A stretch of DNA of 64,000 nt from Pseudomonas abietaniphila. Lineage in GTDB: Bacteria > Pseudomonadota > Gammaproteobacteria > Pseudomonadales > Pseudomonadaceae. How positions within the stretch are numbered: position 1 is the stretch's first letter; each line of letters opens with the position of its first letter. A program made the position numbers and the translations under genes. Shown here piece after piece: positions 36,117 to 44,589 of the stretch. Location: contig NZ_FNCO01000011.1 of the NCBI RefSeq assembly GCF_900100795.1, positions 124,001-188,000 on the forward strand, given 5' to 3'. The notes below the pieces were generated by a model. It did not search any database and had not been told where the DNA came from. It saw nothing but the letters and a program-made list of their open reading frames with translations.

Positions 36117-36749
36117 ATGAGTGAACAGCAAAGCGCCGACGCCAACTATCAGGGCGTCTGGGGCAATCGCATTGGCTTCGGTCAGAAACCGGCCTTGCTG
36201 ATGATCGACTTCATGCAGGGTTACACCCAACCCGGCGCACCGCTGTTTGCACCGGGCGTGGTCAGCGCCGTGGCCGAGAGCGTCGAGCTGCTCGCCAGCG
36301 CGCGGCAACACGGCATTGCGGTGGTGCACACCAACATCCGCTATCACCCTGGGCATTTTGCCGATGGCGGCATGTGGGTGAAGAAAGCACCGGTGATGAA
36401 CGACATGGTCGAGGGCAACCCGCTGGCGGCGTTCTGCGAAGAAGTGCTGCCGCTGCCGGAAGAAGTGGTGATCAGCAAGCAATACGCCAGCTCGTTCTTC
36501 GGCACGTCACTCGCCTCGATGCTGCACGCCATGGGCATCGATACCGTGGTCCTGGCCGGCTGCTCGACAAGCGGCTGTATCCGGGCGACGGCGGTAGACG
36601 CCGTGCAGCACGGGTTCCGGACCATCGTGGTGCGTGAATGTGTCGGCGACCGCCACCCCGATCCGCACGAGGCCAACCTGTTCGACATCGACAGCAAATA
36701 CGGGGACGTGGTGAGCAAGCAGGAGGCTATTAACCAGTTCAAGAAATGA
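36117..36749 (+). CDS. nicF: Maleamate amidohydrolase
   Basis: Converts maleamate to maleate and ammonia. An isochorismatase-fold cysteine hydrolase of 210 residues with the intact triad Asp31 (LMIDFMQGY), Lys121 (ISKQYASSFF) and Cys154 (GCSTSGCIRATAV). This contrasts with the Ser-substituted paralogue at 4934. The ATG at 36117 is preceded by AAAGGAGAACGGA. NicE (maleate isomerase), expected next in P. putida, is not found. Confidence 0.96.
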   Translation: MSEQQSADANYQGVWGNRIGFGQKPALLMIDFMQGYTQPGAPLFAPGVVSAVAESVELLASARQHGIAVVHTNIRYHPGHFADGGMWVKKAPVMNDMVEGNPLAAFCEEVLPLPEEVVISKQYASSFFGTSLASMLHAMGIDTVVLAGCSTSGCIRATAVDAVQHGFRTIVVRECVGDRHPDPHEANLFDIDSKYGDVVSKQEAINQFKK

Positions 36750-36786
36750 CCTGAGACGACCGCGCCCTGTCAGGCCAACACGAAAC

Positions 36787-36878
36787 CTGTGGGAGCGAAT
36801 TTATTCGCGAGACGTGGGTACATTCGGCACACATTTGTCGCCTGACCCAACGCATCGCGAATGAATTCGCTCCCACAG
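36787..36878. repeat. REP-like inverted repeat, GAATTCATTCGCGA type
   Basis: CTGTGGGAGCGAATTTATTC and GAATGAATTCGCTCCCACAG are inverted arms, in the gap where nicE might be expected. Confidence 0.85.
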
Positions 36879-37189
36879 CAGATCGGTAGCCGAAAGGAGC
36901 ATGCAACAAACGCTTCACCGGCAGAAACGGACATTCCGCCGTCAGAACCAGGCCACAGAGCACTGGTCGCGCAGGTTAATCGCGCACTCACTGGACACCG
37001 TTTCGCCATGGACCGGCGAAGCGACGCCCAGTCTTCTGACACTGCCTTTGGAAGCCGCCACCCGGTGCTTGCCAAAGTACTGGATGTGCGGCAAACAAAA
37101 ACCACAACAGGCCGTATGAGAACGCAGCAAACGCAGGCAAGATCTGCCGCGACTGTGCTCATCGGTCGAAGAACCGCCAGGAGACACCC
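36879..37189. other. Gene-free stretch between nicF and nicT
   Basis: 311 bases with no gene that I can support. Candidate frames are short, basic and repeat-derived. It likely carries the nicT promoter and a leader. GGAGACACCC directly precedes the nicT start. Confidence 0.5.
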
Positions 37190-38503
37190 ATGCCCTCTGC
37201 GAATGTAGAAACCGCCGCGACCGTTGTCGCGGACCCGATCAAAGCGCTGTACCACAAGATCACCTGGAAGCTCATTCCGTTCCTGTGTTTCTGCTACCTG
37301 GCCGCGTACCTTGACCGCATCAACATCGGCTTTGCCAAGCTGCAGATGCTCGATCAGCTGCACTTCAGCGAAACCGCCTTCGGCCTGGGTGCCGGGTTGT
37401 TTTTCGTCGGCTATATCCTGTTCGAAGTGCCGAGCAACCTGGTGCTGGAAAAAGTCGGTGCGAAGATCTGGATCGCCCGGATCATGATCACCTGGGGCCT
37501 GCTCTCGGCCTGCACGCTGTTCGTCAGCACGCCGATGCAGTTCTACATCCTGCGCTTCTTTCTGGGCGCCGCCGAAGCAGGCTTTCTGCCGGGCGTGCTG
37601 TTCTACCTGACCACCTGGTTCCCGACCTACCGTCGCGGCCGCATCATTGCGCTGTTCATGATCGGTCTGCCGCTGTCGAGCGTCATCGGCGGTCCACTGT
37701 CCGGCTGGATCATGGGGCATTTCGACCAGACGGCGGGGCTGCGCGGCTGGCAGTGGTTGTTCCTGATCGAAGGCGTGCCCAGTGTGCTGCTTGGCGTACT
37801 GACCTTCTGGGCCCTGCCGAACGCACCGAAAGATGCGAAATGGCTGAACGCTTCCGAGCAGACGCTGCTGGAGGGCGAGCTGCGTCTGGACGATGCCGAA
37901 GGCAAAGACAGCAAGCACAGCTTCCGTGACGGCTTTTTCAACCTGAAGGTGTGGATGCTCGGCGGTATCGACTTCTCGATCCTGCTCAGCGCCTACGCCA
38001 TGGGCTTCTGGATGCCGACCTTCATCAAGAATGCCGGGGTGACCGACACCTTCCACATCGGGATTCTGACCGCGCTGCCCAGCGTGGCCGCGCTGATCGG
38101 CATGCTGATGATCGGCGCCAGCTCCGACCGCCGCCGCGAGCGCCGCTGGCACATCATCGTGCCGTTCTGGATCGGTGCGGTGGCCATGGCCGCCAGCCCA
38201 TTCTTCACCCATAACGTGGTCGCGACCGTGGCGTTGTTCGCTGTCGCGTCGGCGGCAATCATCGGCGCAGTGCCCGTGTTCTTCAGCCTGCCAGCGACGT
38301 TCCTGAAGGGCCGCGCGGCCGCCACCGGCTTCGCCCTGGCGTGCTCGCTGGCCAACATCGCCGGGCTGGTCAGCAACTCGATGATGGGCATCGCGATCGA
38401 CGTCACCGGCAGCAGCGCAGGCGCGCTGTGGTTCTTCGCCGGTTGCCTGATTCTCAGCAGCCTGCTGGTCGTGGCGCTGCCGGCGAAGCTGGTGAACAGA
38501 TAA
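37190..38503 (+). CDS. nicT: Nicotinate permease (MFS, anion:cation symporter family)
   Basis: Inner-membrane transporter of 437 residues with 12 predicted helices. It has the ACS-family signatures RINIGFAKLQM in the first loop, the LVLEKVGAKIWIARIM motif and RRGRIIALFMIGLPLSS. It has the position and sequence of P. putida NicT, which takes up nicotinate or an intermediate. An AGGAG lies 8 bases before the ATG. Confidence 0.9.
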   Translation: MPSANVETAATVVADPIKALYHKITWKLIPFLCFCYLAAYLDRINIGFAKLQMLDQLHFSETAFGLGAGLFFVGYILFEVPSNLVLEKVGAKIWIARIMITWGLLSACTLFVSTPMQFYILRFFLGAAEAGFLPGVLFYLTTWFPTYRRGRIIALFMIGLPLSSVIGGPLSGWIMGHFDQTAGLRGWQWLFLIEGVPSVLLGVLTFWALPNAPKDAKWLNASEQTLLEGELRLDDAEGKDSKHSFRDGFFNLKVWMLGGIDFSILLSAYAMGFWMPTFIKNAGVTDTFHIGILTALPSVAALIGMLMIGASSDRRRERRWHIIVPFWIGAVAMAASPFFTHNVVATVALFAVASAAIIGAVPVFFSLPATFLKGRAAATGFALACSLANIAGLVSNSMMGIAIDVTGSSAGALWFFAGCLILSSLLVVALPAKLVNR

Positions 38504-38513
38504 TCGACACCAA

Positions 38514-38607
38514 CCCTGTAGGAGCGCGCTTGCCCGCGATTGCGGTGTGTCATGCGCATCAATGTCACAGACAGATCCCAATCGCGGGCAAGCGCGCTCC
38601 TACAGGG
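38514..38607. repeat. REP-like inverted repeat, GCTTGCCCGCGAT type
   Basis: CCCTGTAGGAGCGCGCTTGC and GCAAGCGCGCTCCTACAGGG are perfect arms. It lies between nicT and the nucleoside hydrolase, so the two may be separately controlled or share an mRNA with a hairpin. Confidence 0.92.
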
Positions 38608-38640
38608 TCTGTATTTCTCCAACAACTGTGGAACACGACC

Positions 38641-39717
38641 ATGCAGGCGTTAATCAAAAGCTGTGCCCTGGCCTTGACCCTCGGGCTGTCCGCAACCTCA
38701 CTGCAGGCGGCGGAAAAGGTGATCTTCGATACCGACTTCAACGTGCTCAACGATGACGGTCAGGCCTTCATCATGCTCGCGCAGCTGCATGCGCAAAAAC
38801 GCATCGACCTGCTGGGCATGACGCTGGTCAGCGGCAATGCCTGGGTCGATCAGGAGCAGGTCGACGCGCTCAAGGCCGTCGAGCGCATGGGCGTGGAGAA
38901 TGAAATCGGCGTTTACACCGGCGCGGCCTATCCGCTGCTGCACGACTTCGCGTCCTATGAGCAGGAAAAAGCCCTGTTCGGATCCGGCTGGCCGGGCGCG
39001 TTCAAGAATCCCCGTCCCACTGCGGCCTCGCAGCTGGTCGCGCCACCGGACGGCTTGGCGACACACACGACACTGCGCAGCGAATCCGCCGTGCAGTTCA
39101 TTGTCGACAGCGTGAAGAAAAACCCGCACGAGGTGACGATTCTCGCCGTTGGCCCACTGACCAACATTGCACTGGCCATCCGCAGCGCGCCGGAAATCGT
39201 GCCGTTGATCAAGCGCATCGTCTACATGGGCGGCGCCATCGAGATTCCTGGCAACACCACGCCCGCCGCGGAATTCAACTGGTGGTTCGACCCGGAGGCG
39301 GCAAAAATCGTCCTGCGCTCGCCGATCGAGCACGTGATCTTCCCCAACGACGTCTGCGAGAACGTCATCTTCGACGCGTCGGTGTACAAGCGGATCGTGT
39401 CGCAGAAAGGCGTGATCCCTGATCTGTACAAAACAGTGCTCGGGCCTGAGTTCGACAAGGACCCGAACCATCACAGCTTCACGTGGGACAGCCTGCCTGC
39501 ACTGTTCCTGGTGCACCCGGAACTGGTGACTGAATCGAAAGACCTGTGGGTGGATGTCGACGCCCATTTCGGCCCGGATTACGGCCGTTCGATGGGGTAT
39601 AAAAAAGGCGCGCCGGTCGGCACGCAGAAGGCCAAGGTGGTGTTCGCGGTGGATCAGCCAAGATTCTGGGACGAGTACGTCAAGCTGGTGACCCTACCGG
39701 CGCCGGTTAAACGCTGA
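38641..39717 (+). CDS. Secreted nucleoside hydrolase
   Basis: Protein of 358 residues with an N-terminal signal peptide (cleavage probably after LQA at 21-23), so it probably works in the periplasm. The nucleoside hydrolase fold is marked by the Ca-binding DTDFNVLNDDGQA (the family has DTDPG-DDA), VAPPDG, TILAVGPLTNIALAI, VYMGGAIEIPGN and a late WDSLPAL. It breaks N-glycosidic bonds of ribosides. Since it follows the nic genes, nicotinate or nicotinamide riboside is an attractive substrate, but this is inference. Confidence 0.88.
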   Translation: MQALIKSCALALTLGLSATSLQAAEKVIFDTDFNVLNDDGQAFIMLAQLHAQKRIDLLGMTLVSGNAWVDQEQVDALKAVERMGVENEIGVYTGAAYPLLHDFASYEQEKALFGSGWPGAFKNPRPTAASQLVAPPDGLATHTTLRSESAVQFIVDSVKKNPHEVTILAVGPLTNIALAIRSAPEIVPLIKRIVYMGGAIEIPGNTTPAAEFNWWFDPEAAKIVLRSPIEHVIFPNDVCENVIFDASVYKRIVSQKGVIPDLYKTVLGPEFDKDPNHHSFTWDSLPALFLVHPELVTESKDLWVDVDAHFGPDYGRSMGYKKGAPVGTQKAKVVFAVDQPRFWDEYVKLVTLPAPVKR

Positions 39718-39738
39718 GGTATCACTCGCCTTGAGTCA

Positions 39739-39837
39739 CCTGTAGGAGCTGTCGGAGGTTACGACGGTGGCGAATGCGGTCAGCGACATCCATGTCGACC
39801 AACGCTCACCTTCGCGAGCACGCTCACTCCTACAGGT
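39739..39837. repeat. Repeat arms of mixed type
   Basis: CCTGTAGGAGCTGTCGGAGG at the left and a GAGCACGCTCACTCCTACAGG arm at the right. Only the outer 10-12 bases pair, so this is a hybrid of two repeat families. Confidence 0.65.
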
Positions 39838-39862
39838 AACGGTTGCCAATCTAGACAGCGCA

Positions 39863-40834
39863 TCACCCCACCAACGCAATCAACTGCTGGCGCTGTGCAT
39901 CGGTCAACAAAGGCCCCATCGCCGCGCCGGCATTTTCCTTCATGTACTTCGGATTGCCCGTCCCCGGAATCGCGCAGGTCACGGCGGGATGCGAAATCAG
40001 AAATTTCAGCGCCAATTGCGGCCAGCTCTTCGCTTGCACCTCCCCGGCCCAGCCCGGCAACGGCTTGTCGCGCAGACGCCCGAACAACCCGCCGCCGCCG
40101 AACGGCCGATTGCAGATCACCGCGACGCCACGCTCGCGGCAAATCGGCAGCAACCTTGACTCAACCGCCCGGTCATCCAGCGCATAGTTGATCTGCAAGA
40201 AATCGAATGCCTCGGCCTTGAGTGCCGCCTCGACCTCGTCATACGCCGACGAGGTGTAATGCGTGATGCCGATGTAGCGAATGCGCCCCTGCTCCTTCCA
40301 CTCTCGCAGCGTGGGCAGGTGGGTTTTCCAGTCCAGCAGGTTGTGGATCTGCATCAGGTCGATGCGATCGGTTTGCAGCAGACGAAACGAAGCCTCCATC
40401 TGCGCAATTCCCTCCGCCCGTCCCCGGGTCCAGACCTTGGTGGCCAGAAACGCGGGAGAGCGCGGCCGATGAATCGACAGCAGCTCGCCGGTGGTCTGCT
40501 CGGCGCGACCATACATGGGCGAACTGTCGATCACCGTACCGCCTGCCCGGAACAGCTCGTTGAGCACCTCAGGCAGTAACTTATAGGCGTCGCTGCCAGG
40601 CTCGACATCGAAACCGCGATAGGTGCCGACACCGATCATCGGCACGGCCTCGCCACTGGAGGGGATATTTCGGGTCAGCATGTCGGATTCTCCTTGCGGG
40701 TCGGACGGCGTGTCAGAACGGGGGTCGGGTGACGGCGAACCCTCACCGGCTGCGGAATCGAACGCCAGCGCAGCCGACACACCGGCGGCCAGCGTGAGTA
40801 ATCGTCTGCGTGTGAACAGCGCTGACTCGGTCAT
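39863..40834 (-). CDS. Aldo/keto reductase with a Tat-like signal
   Basis: Protein of 323 residues. The N-terminus MTESALFTRRRLLTLAAGVSAALA looks like a twin-arginine export signal. The aldo/keto reductase barrel has MYGRAEQTTGELL with the catalytic Tyr, and IRYIGITHY and GTGNPKYM. The linker after the signal is Ser/Pro/Asp-rich (SPSPDPRSDTPSD). A periplasmic member of the family is unusual but known. The start at 40834 was preferred to the long upstream extension because it exposes the signal. Confidence 0.85.
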   Translation of the reverse strand: MTESALFTRRRLLTLAAGVSAALAFDSAAGEGSPSPDPRSDTPSDPQGESDMLTRNIPSSGEAVPMIGVGTYRGFDVEPGSDAYKLLPEVLNELFRAGGTVIDSSPMYGRAEQTTGELLSIHRPRSPAFLATKVWTRGRAEGIAQMEASFRLLQTDRIDLMQIHNLLDWKTHLPTLREWKEQGRIRYIGITHYTSSAYDEVEAALKAEAFDFLQINYALDDRAVESRLLPICRERGVAVICNRPFGGGGLFGRLRDKPLPGWAGEVQAKSWPQLALKFLISHPAVTCAIPGTGNPKYMKENAGAAMGPLLTDAQRQQLIALVG

Positions 40835-41005
40835 GGCACATTCCTTTTGCGAACCTCCCGATAAAGAGGAGTCGTCAAACAATAGTTGATCGACCACCCT
40901 CGACTCGCGTCGGTTCAACGACCATTTCGTCCGTCTGCGCAAGTTCTCGGGAACGCTCTTCGCTCGACGTACGTCACACGTTAGGCACTGAAAGGAGCGC
41001 ACGAC

Positions 41006-41341
41006 ATGAAGACAGTCATCACACTGCAAGAACTTGCCGACGCAGACCTGCGGCCGTACAAGGAAGTCTGGCTCACAACAGCGCAAGCGTTGGCCGAACG
41101 TGGCCACAACGAAGACGAGCTATGCCTCTGGCGCTCGAACGACACGTTCACTCACGACATGCTCAGCGAAGGCACGCACGACCAGAACGTAGCGGGCGTC
41201 TGGCTGGTGGTCGACGACATCGACGACCCGGATCAGGTGCTGGAGATTGAAGAAGAGGTGCGCCAGCGCTTGCAGGCGCTAGGGCTGGAGGGCGAGTTCT
41301 ACCCGGCAGAATCGGGTGACACCCGCGCGTCATTGGGATAA
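41006..41341 (+). CDS. Small acidic protein of unknown function
   Basis: Protein of 111 residues, no family recognised. It is strongly acidic (WLVVDDIDDPDQVLEIEEEV) with no signal peptide or membrane helix, so probably cytoplasmic. The start ATG at 41006 follows GAAAGGAGCGC, a good ribosome site, and the codon usage looks like a real gene. Confidence 0.68.
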   Translation: MKTVITLQELADADLRPYKEVWLTTAQALAERGHNEDELCLWRSNDTFTHDMLSEGTHDQNVAGVWLVVDDIDDPDQVLEIEEEVRQRLQALGLEGEFYPAESGDTRASLG

Positions 41342-41468
41342 CTGTCCCTTCGCCTGCGACCTCTGCGTCTCTGTCGTCGCCCGCCGAGGAGAGGTGCATT
41401 AGCATCACGACTACCGCTCGTCAGTCCACCGGTTTCACCCTTGCGACTGGCCAAACCGACCGGTATAA

Positions 41469-41488
41469 ATGAGCACCTACTCACTCAT
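41469..41488. promoter_or_regulatory. TetR operator, copy 1 (before the TetR gene)
   Basis: ATGAGCACCTACTCACTCAT, with arms ATGAG and CTCAT. It is the same length and nearly the same sequence as the element at 42096-42115 before the SDR gene, and lies 19 bases before the TetR start. Autorepression is the likely meaning. Confidence 0.75.
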
Positions 41489-41506
41489 TACAGAATGTTG
41501 CCCATC

Positions 41507-42079
41507 ATGGCCCGCCCGAAAAGCGAAGACAAGCGCAACGCCCTGATTGACTCCGCCCTGCGTATTTTCGCCGAGCAGGGTCTGGGCGCGCCGACCTCGA
41601 AGATTGCCAAGGGCGCAGGGGTCGCAGAAGGTACGCTTTTCAACTATTTCGAGACCAAGGACGACCTGCTCAATCAACTGTATCTGGAGTTGAAGGCCCA
41701 GTTGCGCGACGCCATGGTCCCCGGCTATCCGCGCAATCAGGACCTGAAAACACGTCTGCGTCACGCTTGGCACACCTACGTCGGCTGGGGTGTCGAGAAC
41801 CCCGAACAACGCAAGGTGATGGCATTGCTGATGATGTCGGACCGCGTCACCGACGCCAGCAAGGCGGCGGGCAGCGAAGCCTTTAGCGACATCAGTCGAC
41901 ACATCCAGGAGGGCGCGGCATCTGGCGCGCTGCGCAATCATCCGCCCGCCTTTACTGCTGCGATCATGCGCTCGCTGGCCGACACCACGATGGACTTCAT
42001 GAGCAACGAACCCACGCAAGCCGAGCGCTATTGCGAAGCCGGCTTCGAGGCGTATTGGAATGCAATGGCAACGGACTGA
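41507..42079 (+). CDS. TetR/AcrR-family regulator
   Basis: Protein of 190 residues. The HTH is ALIDSALRIFAEQGLGAPTSKIAKGAGVAEGTLFNYFETKDDLLNQLY. The C-terminal part carries the ligand pocket. The start MARPKSEDKR at 41507 is typical, though ATG at 41495 is possible. It is followed by an SDR gene in the same direction. Each gene has its own copy of the 20-bp operator, so a simple local circuit is likely. Ligand unknown. Confidence 0.92.
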   Translation: MARPKSEDKRNALIDSALRIFAEQGLGAPTSKIAKGAGVAEGTLFNYFETKDDLLNQLYLELKAQLRDAMVPGYPRNQDLKTRLRHAWHTYVGWGVENPEQRKVMALLMMSDRVTDASKAAGSEAFSDISRHIQEGAASGALRNHPPAFTAAIMRSLADTTMDFMSNEPTQAERYCEAGFEAYWNAMATD

Positions 42080-42095
42080 CTCATTTACCCATTAA

Positions 42096-42115
42096 ATGAG
42101 TGACTACTTACTCAT
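42096..42115. promoter_or_regulatory. TetR operator, copy 2 (before the SDR gene)
   Basis: ATGAGTGACTACTTACTCAT shares 16 of 20 bases with copy 1 at 41469, with the same arms and spacing. It ends 23 bases before the SDR start. An overlapping second repeat, ACTCATTT with AAATGAGT, runs from 42079 to 42102, so two dimers might bind. Confidence 0.75.
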
Positions 42116-42138
42116 ATTTATGTTTCAGGAGAATTTCC

Positions 42139-43002
42139 ATGTCCAAAGTCTGGTTGATTACCGGGAGCGCCAGCGGCCTGGGCCGCAACATCGCAGAAGC
42201 CGTGCTTGGTTCAGGTGACCGTCTGCTCGCCGCTGCCCGGGATATCCGGCGCCTCGATGATCTGATCGACCGTTACCCTTCGACGGTCTTTCCCTTCGAG
42301 CTCGATGTGACCGACGCTCATGCCGCAAACGCTGCGGTTCAGGCGGCGGTTCAGCATTTCGGCCGTCTGGATGTACTGGTCAACAATGCCGGATACGGCC
42401 ATATGCTGCCCTTCGAACAAATCGAGGCATCGGACTTCCGGCTGGAGTTCGAGACCAACTTTTTCGGTGTCGTGAACCTGTGCCGCGCCGCCGTGCCAGT
42501 AATGCGTGAGCAGGGTTCGGGGCACATCATTCAGATCTCGTCGGTCGGCGGTCGTCTCGCCACCTTGGGCATGAGCGCCTACCAGTCAGCGAAATGGGCC
42601 GTGGGTGGTTTTTCAGACGTCCTCGCGGCAGAAGTGAAACCGCTGGGCATTCGGGTCACGACCCTCGAGCCAGGCGGCATGCGCACCCACTGGGCAGTGC
42701 GTGCCCGTGGCGGAAACGTCAGCATCATGGCGCCCTACCAAGTGAATGTCGGACAGATGCGCGACCGGCTGCGCAACATGGCGGGCAATGAGAACAGTGA
42801 TCCAGACCGTGTGGCACAGGTGGTGCTGAAGGTCGCCGAACATGAGACGCCGCCGCTGCGTCTGCTATTGGGCAGCGATGCGTTGCACTATCTGACACCA
42901 GTGGAAGCCGACCGCGCAGCGGCTGCCGAACGCTGGAAAGCCGTCAGTACGTCGGTCGACTTCAGCGCGACCGCTCCTGTTCCCTCCCTGCCACAGCACT
43001 GA
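42139..43002 (+). CDS. Short-chain dehydrogenase/reductase
   Basis: Protein of 287 residues with ITGSASGLGRNI, NNAGYGHM, the catalytic Ser in QISSVGG and YQSAK. The length and the PGGMRTHWA segment match the oxidoreductase group often annotated as SDR of unknown specificity beside TetR regulators. NAD(P) use is likely. The start at 42139 follows CAGGAGAATTTCC. It ends with a hairpin terminator at 43014. Confidence 0.92.
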   Translation: MSKVWLITGSASGLGRNIAEAVLGSGDRLLAAARDIRRLDDLIDRYPSTVFPFELDVTDAHAANAAVQAAVQHFGRLDVLVNNAGYGHMLPFEQIEASDFRLEFETNFFGVVNLCRAAVPVMREQGSGHIIQISSVGGRLATLGMSAYQSAKWAVGGFSDVLAAEVKPLGIRVTTLEPGGMRTHWAVRARGGNVSIMAPYQVNVGQMRDRLRNMAGNENSDPDRVAQVVLKVAEHETPPLRLLLGSDALHYLTPVEADRAAAAERWKAVSTSVDFSATAPVPSLPQH

Positions 43003-43013
43003 GGAAGCAAAAA

Positions 43014-43037
43014 GCGGCCCGCAATACATCGGGCCGC
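43014..43037. terminator. Hairpin terminator after the SDR
   Basis: GCGGCCCG and CGGGCCGC pair around an 8-base loop, with AAAAA before and GTTTG after. It lies 11 bases past the SDR stop. Confidence 0.75.
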
Positions 43038-43107
43038 GTTTGCGAACCACGTGGCAGGTTGCCGATCTGCTTCTGCCAAAGGCCTGGGCCCTTGGCTTGC
43101 CAGCGAT

Positions 43108-43135
43108 CAGCCGGGACCTGCAGCAATCCCGGCTG
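43108..43135. terminator. Hairpin terminator after the CMD-family gene
   Basis: CAGCCGGGA and TCCCGGCTG pair perfectly around a 10-base loop. It lies 23 bases beyond the stop of the minus-strand gene at 43158. Confidence 0.65.
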
Positions 43136-43157
43136 ACTCACCTGCTCGGAACTGTAC

Positions 43158-43499
43158 TCACTTCTTCAACGCGTCATACGCTTCCAGCGCGTGCATCGAG
43201 TAGATGTACGCGGCACCCGCATTCAGCGAGATCGCAGTGGCCAGGGCAGCTGCCACTTCTTCACGGGTCGCGCCGGCCGCGATGGCGGCTTCGGAGTGGG
43301 CGCCGATACAGCCGTCACAACGAGTGGTGATGGCCACGGCCAGGGAAATCAGCTCGCGGGTTTTCGCGTCGAGCACGTTATTTTCTGCGGCGGCATCGCC
43401 AAGGGCCATGTAGGCCTTGACCATTTTCGGGTTGGATTTGGACAGCGAACCGAAAGATTGCTTGATGGTGGAAACGAGGTCGGACCAATTGCTGAACAT
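43158..43499 (-). CDS. Carboxymuconolactone decarboxylase (AhpD-like) family protein
   Basis: Protein of 113 residues with the single CMD domain and its CxxC-H motif (RCDGCIGAHSEAA), typical of AhpD-like peroxidase partners or of CMD-family proteins of unknown role. Trimer or hexamer formation is usual in the family. Probably redox-active. It is divergent from the AraC gene at 43613, which may control it. Confidence 0.88.
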   Translation of the reverse strand: MFSNWSDLVSTIKQSFGSLSKSNPKMVKAYMALGDAAAENNVLDAKTRELISLAVAITTRCDGCIGAHSEAAIAAGATREEVAAALATAISLNAGAAYIYSMHALEAYDALKK

Positions 43500-43612
43500 G
43501 GTGGTATCTCCTGAGAGCGGCGACTAGACTGCGCCGGGAACACAAACAGTGTCCGCCAAGGGCGTTCGTGTAACTTGCTCGTTTGGCTCATTTCTTTGTC
43601 TGAAAGTCGCAT

Positions 43613-44536
43613 ATGAACGCCATCGACACGCTCATCACTTTAGCCGACGTCCGCGGAAGCCTTGACCTGCGCTGCCAGTTCCAGGGCGACTGGGCACTGG
43701 ATCATGATCAGAAAGCCAGCGGCATCGCGCCCTATCACATCGTTCTGGCGGGAGAGTGCCGGATCGAACTGCCGGACGGTCGGCGGTTGAAGCTGGTTGC
43801 CGGTGACATCCTGGTGCTGCCCACCGGGGTCAACCATTTGCTCCTCAGTCGCGGGGAACGGGTGTCGCCGTCCCGCCCGCAGAGGGAGGAAGGTGGCTTG
43901 TTGACCGTGCAACGGTTCGGCAACGGCAACGGCCAGGAGCTGGACCTGCTCTGCGGGCGGTTTCTCTACCAGCCCGACTCGATGCTGCTCTCGGCCCTGC
44001 CTGATCACCTGCTGATTTCCACCGAGTCGCTCAGCGTCGGTGATCCCCTGCCCTCACTCGTTGCGTTGCTGCGCAGCGAGGCCGATGGCAATCAGGCGGG
44101 TGGCCAGTTCATGGTCAACGCCTTGACCTCGGCGCTGTTCACCCTCGTGCTGCGCGCCCACCTGCACCAGTCGCCGCAAAGCGAAGGCAGCCTTGCACTG
44201 CTGAGCGATAGACGCCTGGGTCGCGCTTGGCAGGCTATGCTCGAAGATCCGGCCCATGACTGGACGGTCGAGGCGCTGGCGGAGCTGGCGAGCATGTCTC
44301 GCGCCACTTTCATGCGCGCATTCAGCAAACTCAGCGGCAGCTCGCCCTGGACCTTGCTCACCCAGGTGCGCATGCAACGCGCCTACGGTTTGCTAAGCCG
44401 CTCGCAAAGCGGCCTCAGCGACATCGCCGCGCAGGTCGGTTACCAGTCTCAGGCGGCGTTCAGTAAAGTCTTCAAAGACACCTACGGCATGGCGCCGGGA
44501 CAGTTTCGTCGGAAGCTCGAACCCCCTGTTTCCTGA
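43613..44536 (+). CDS. AraC-family regulator with cupin sensor
   Basis: Protein of 307 residues. The N-terminal half is a cupin_6-type sensor (GIAPYHIVLAGECRIELPDG, then GDILVLPTGVNH). The C-terminal HTH pair includes VEALAELASMSRATFMRAFSKLSGSSPWTLLTQVRMQRAYGLL and IAAQVGYQSQAAFSKVFKDTYGMAPGQFRR. It regulates probably the divergent CMD-family gene. Effector unknown. Confidence 0.92.
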   Translation: MNAIDTLITLADVRGSLDLRCQFQGDWALDHDQKASGIAPYHIVLAGECRIELPDGRRLKLVAGDILVLPTGVNHLLLSRGERVSPSRPQREEGGLLTVQRFGNGNGQELDLLCGRFLYQPDSMLLSALPDHLLISTESLSVGDPLPSLVALLRSEADGNQAGGQFMVNALTSALFTLVLRAHLHQSPQSEGSLALLSDRRLGRAWQAMLEDPAHDWTVEALAELASMSRATFMRAFSKLSGSSPWTLLTQVRMQRAYGLLSRSQSGLSDIAAQVGYQSQAAFSKVFKDTYGMAPGQFRRKLEPPVS

Positions 44537-44589
44537 GACCTTGGGTGGCAGTGAGTCTGTCCTGCGTTGCCTTTGAATGTTGGGGTGAA

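Noticed and set aside
36861..37208. A frame of about 115 residues between nicF and nicT as a nicE remnant
   Set aside because: It begins inside a REP-like repeat and shares no maleate isomerase motif.
36770..38581. A 603-residue minus-strand reading frame opposite nicT
   Set aside because: It runs exactly antisense to a well-matched nicT, is unusually rich in Arg, Gln and His, and matches no family. It is a shadow of the high G+C codon bias.
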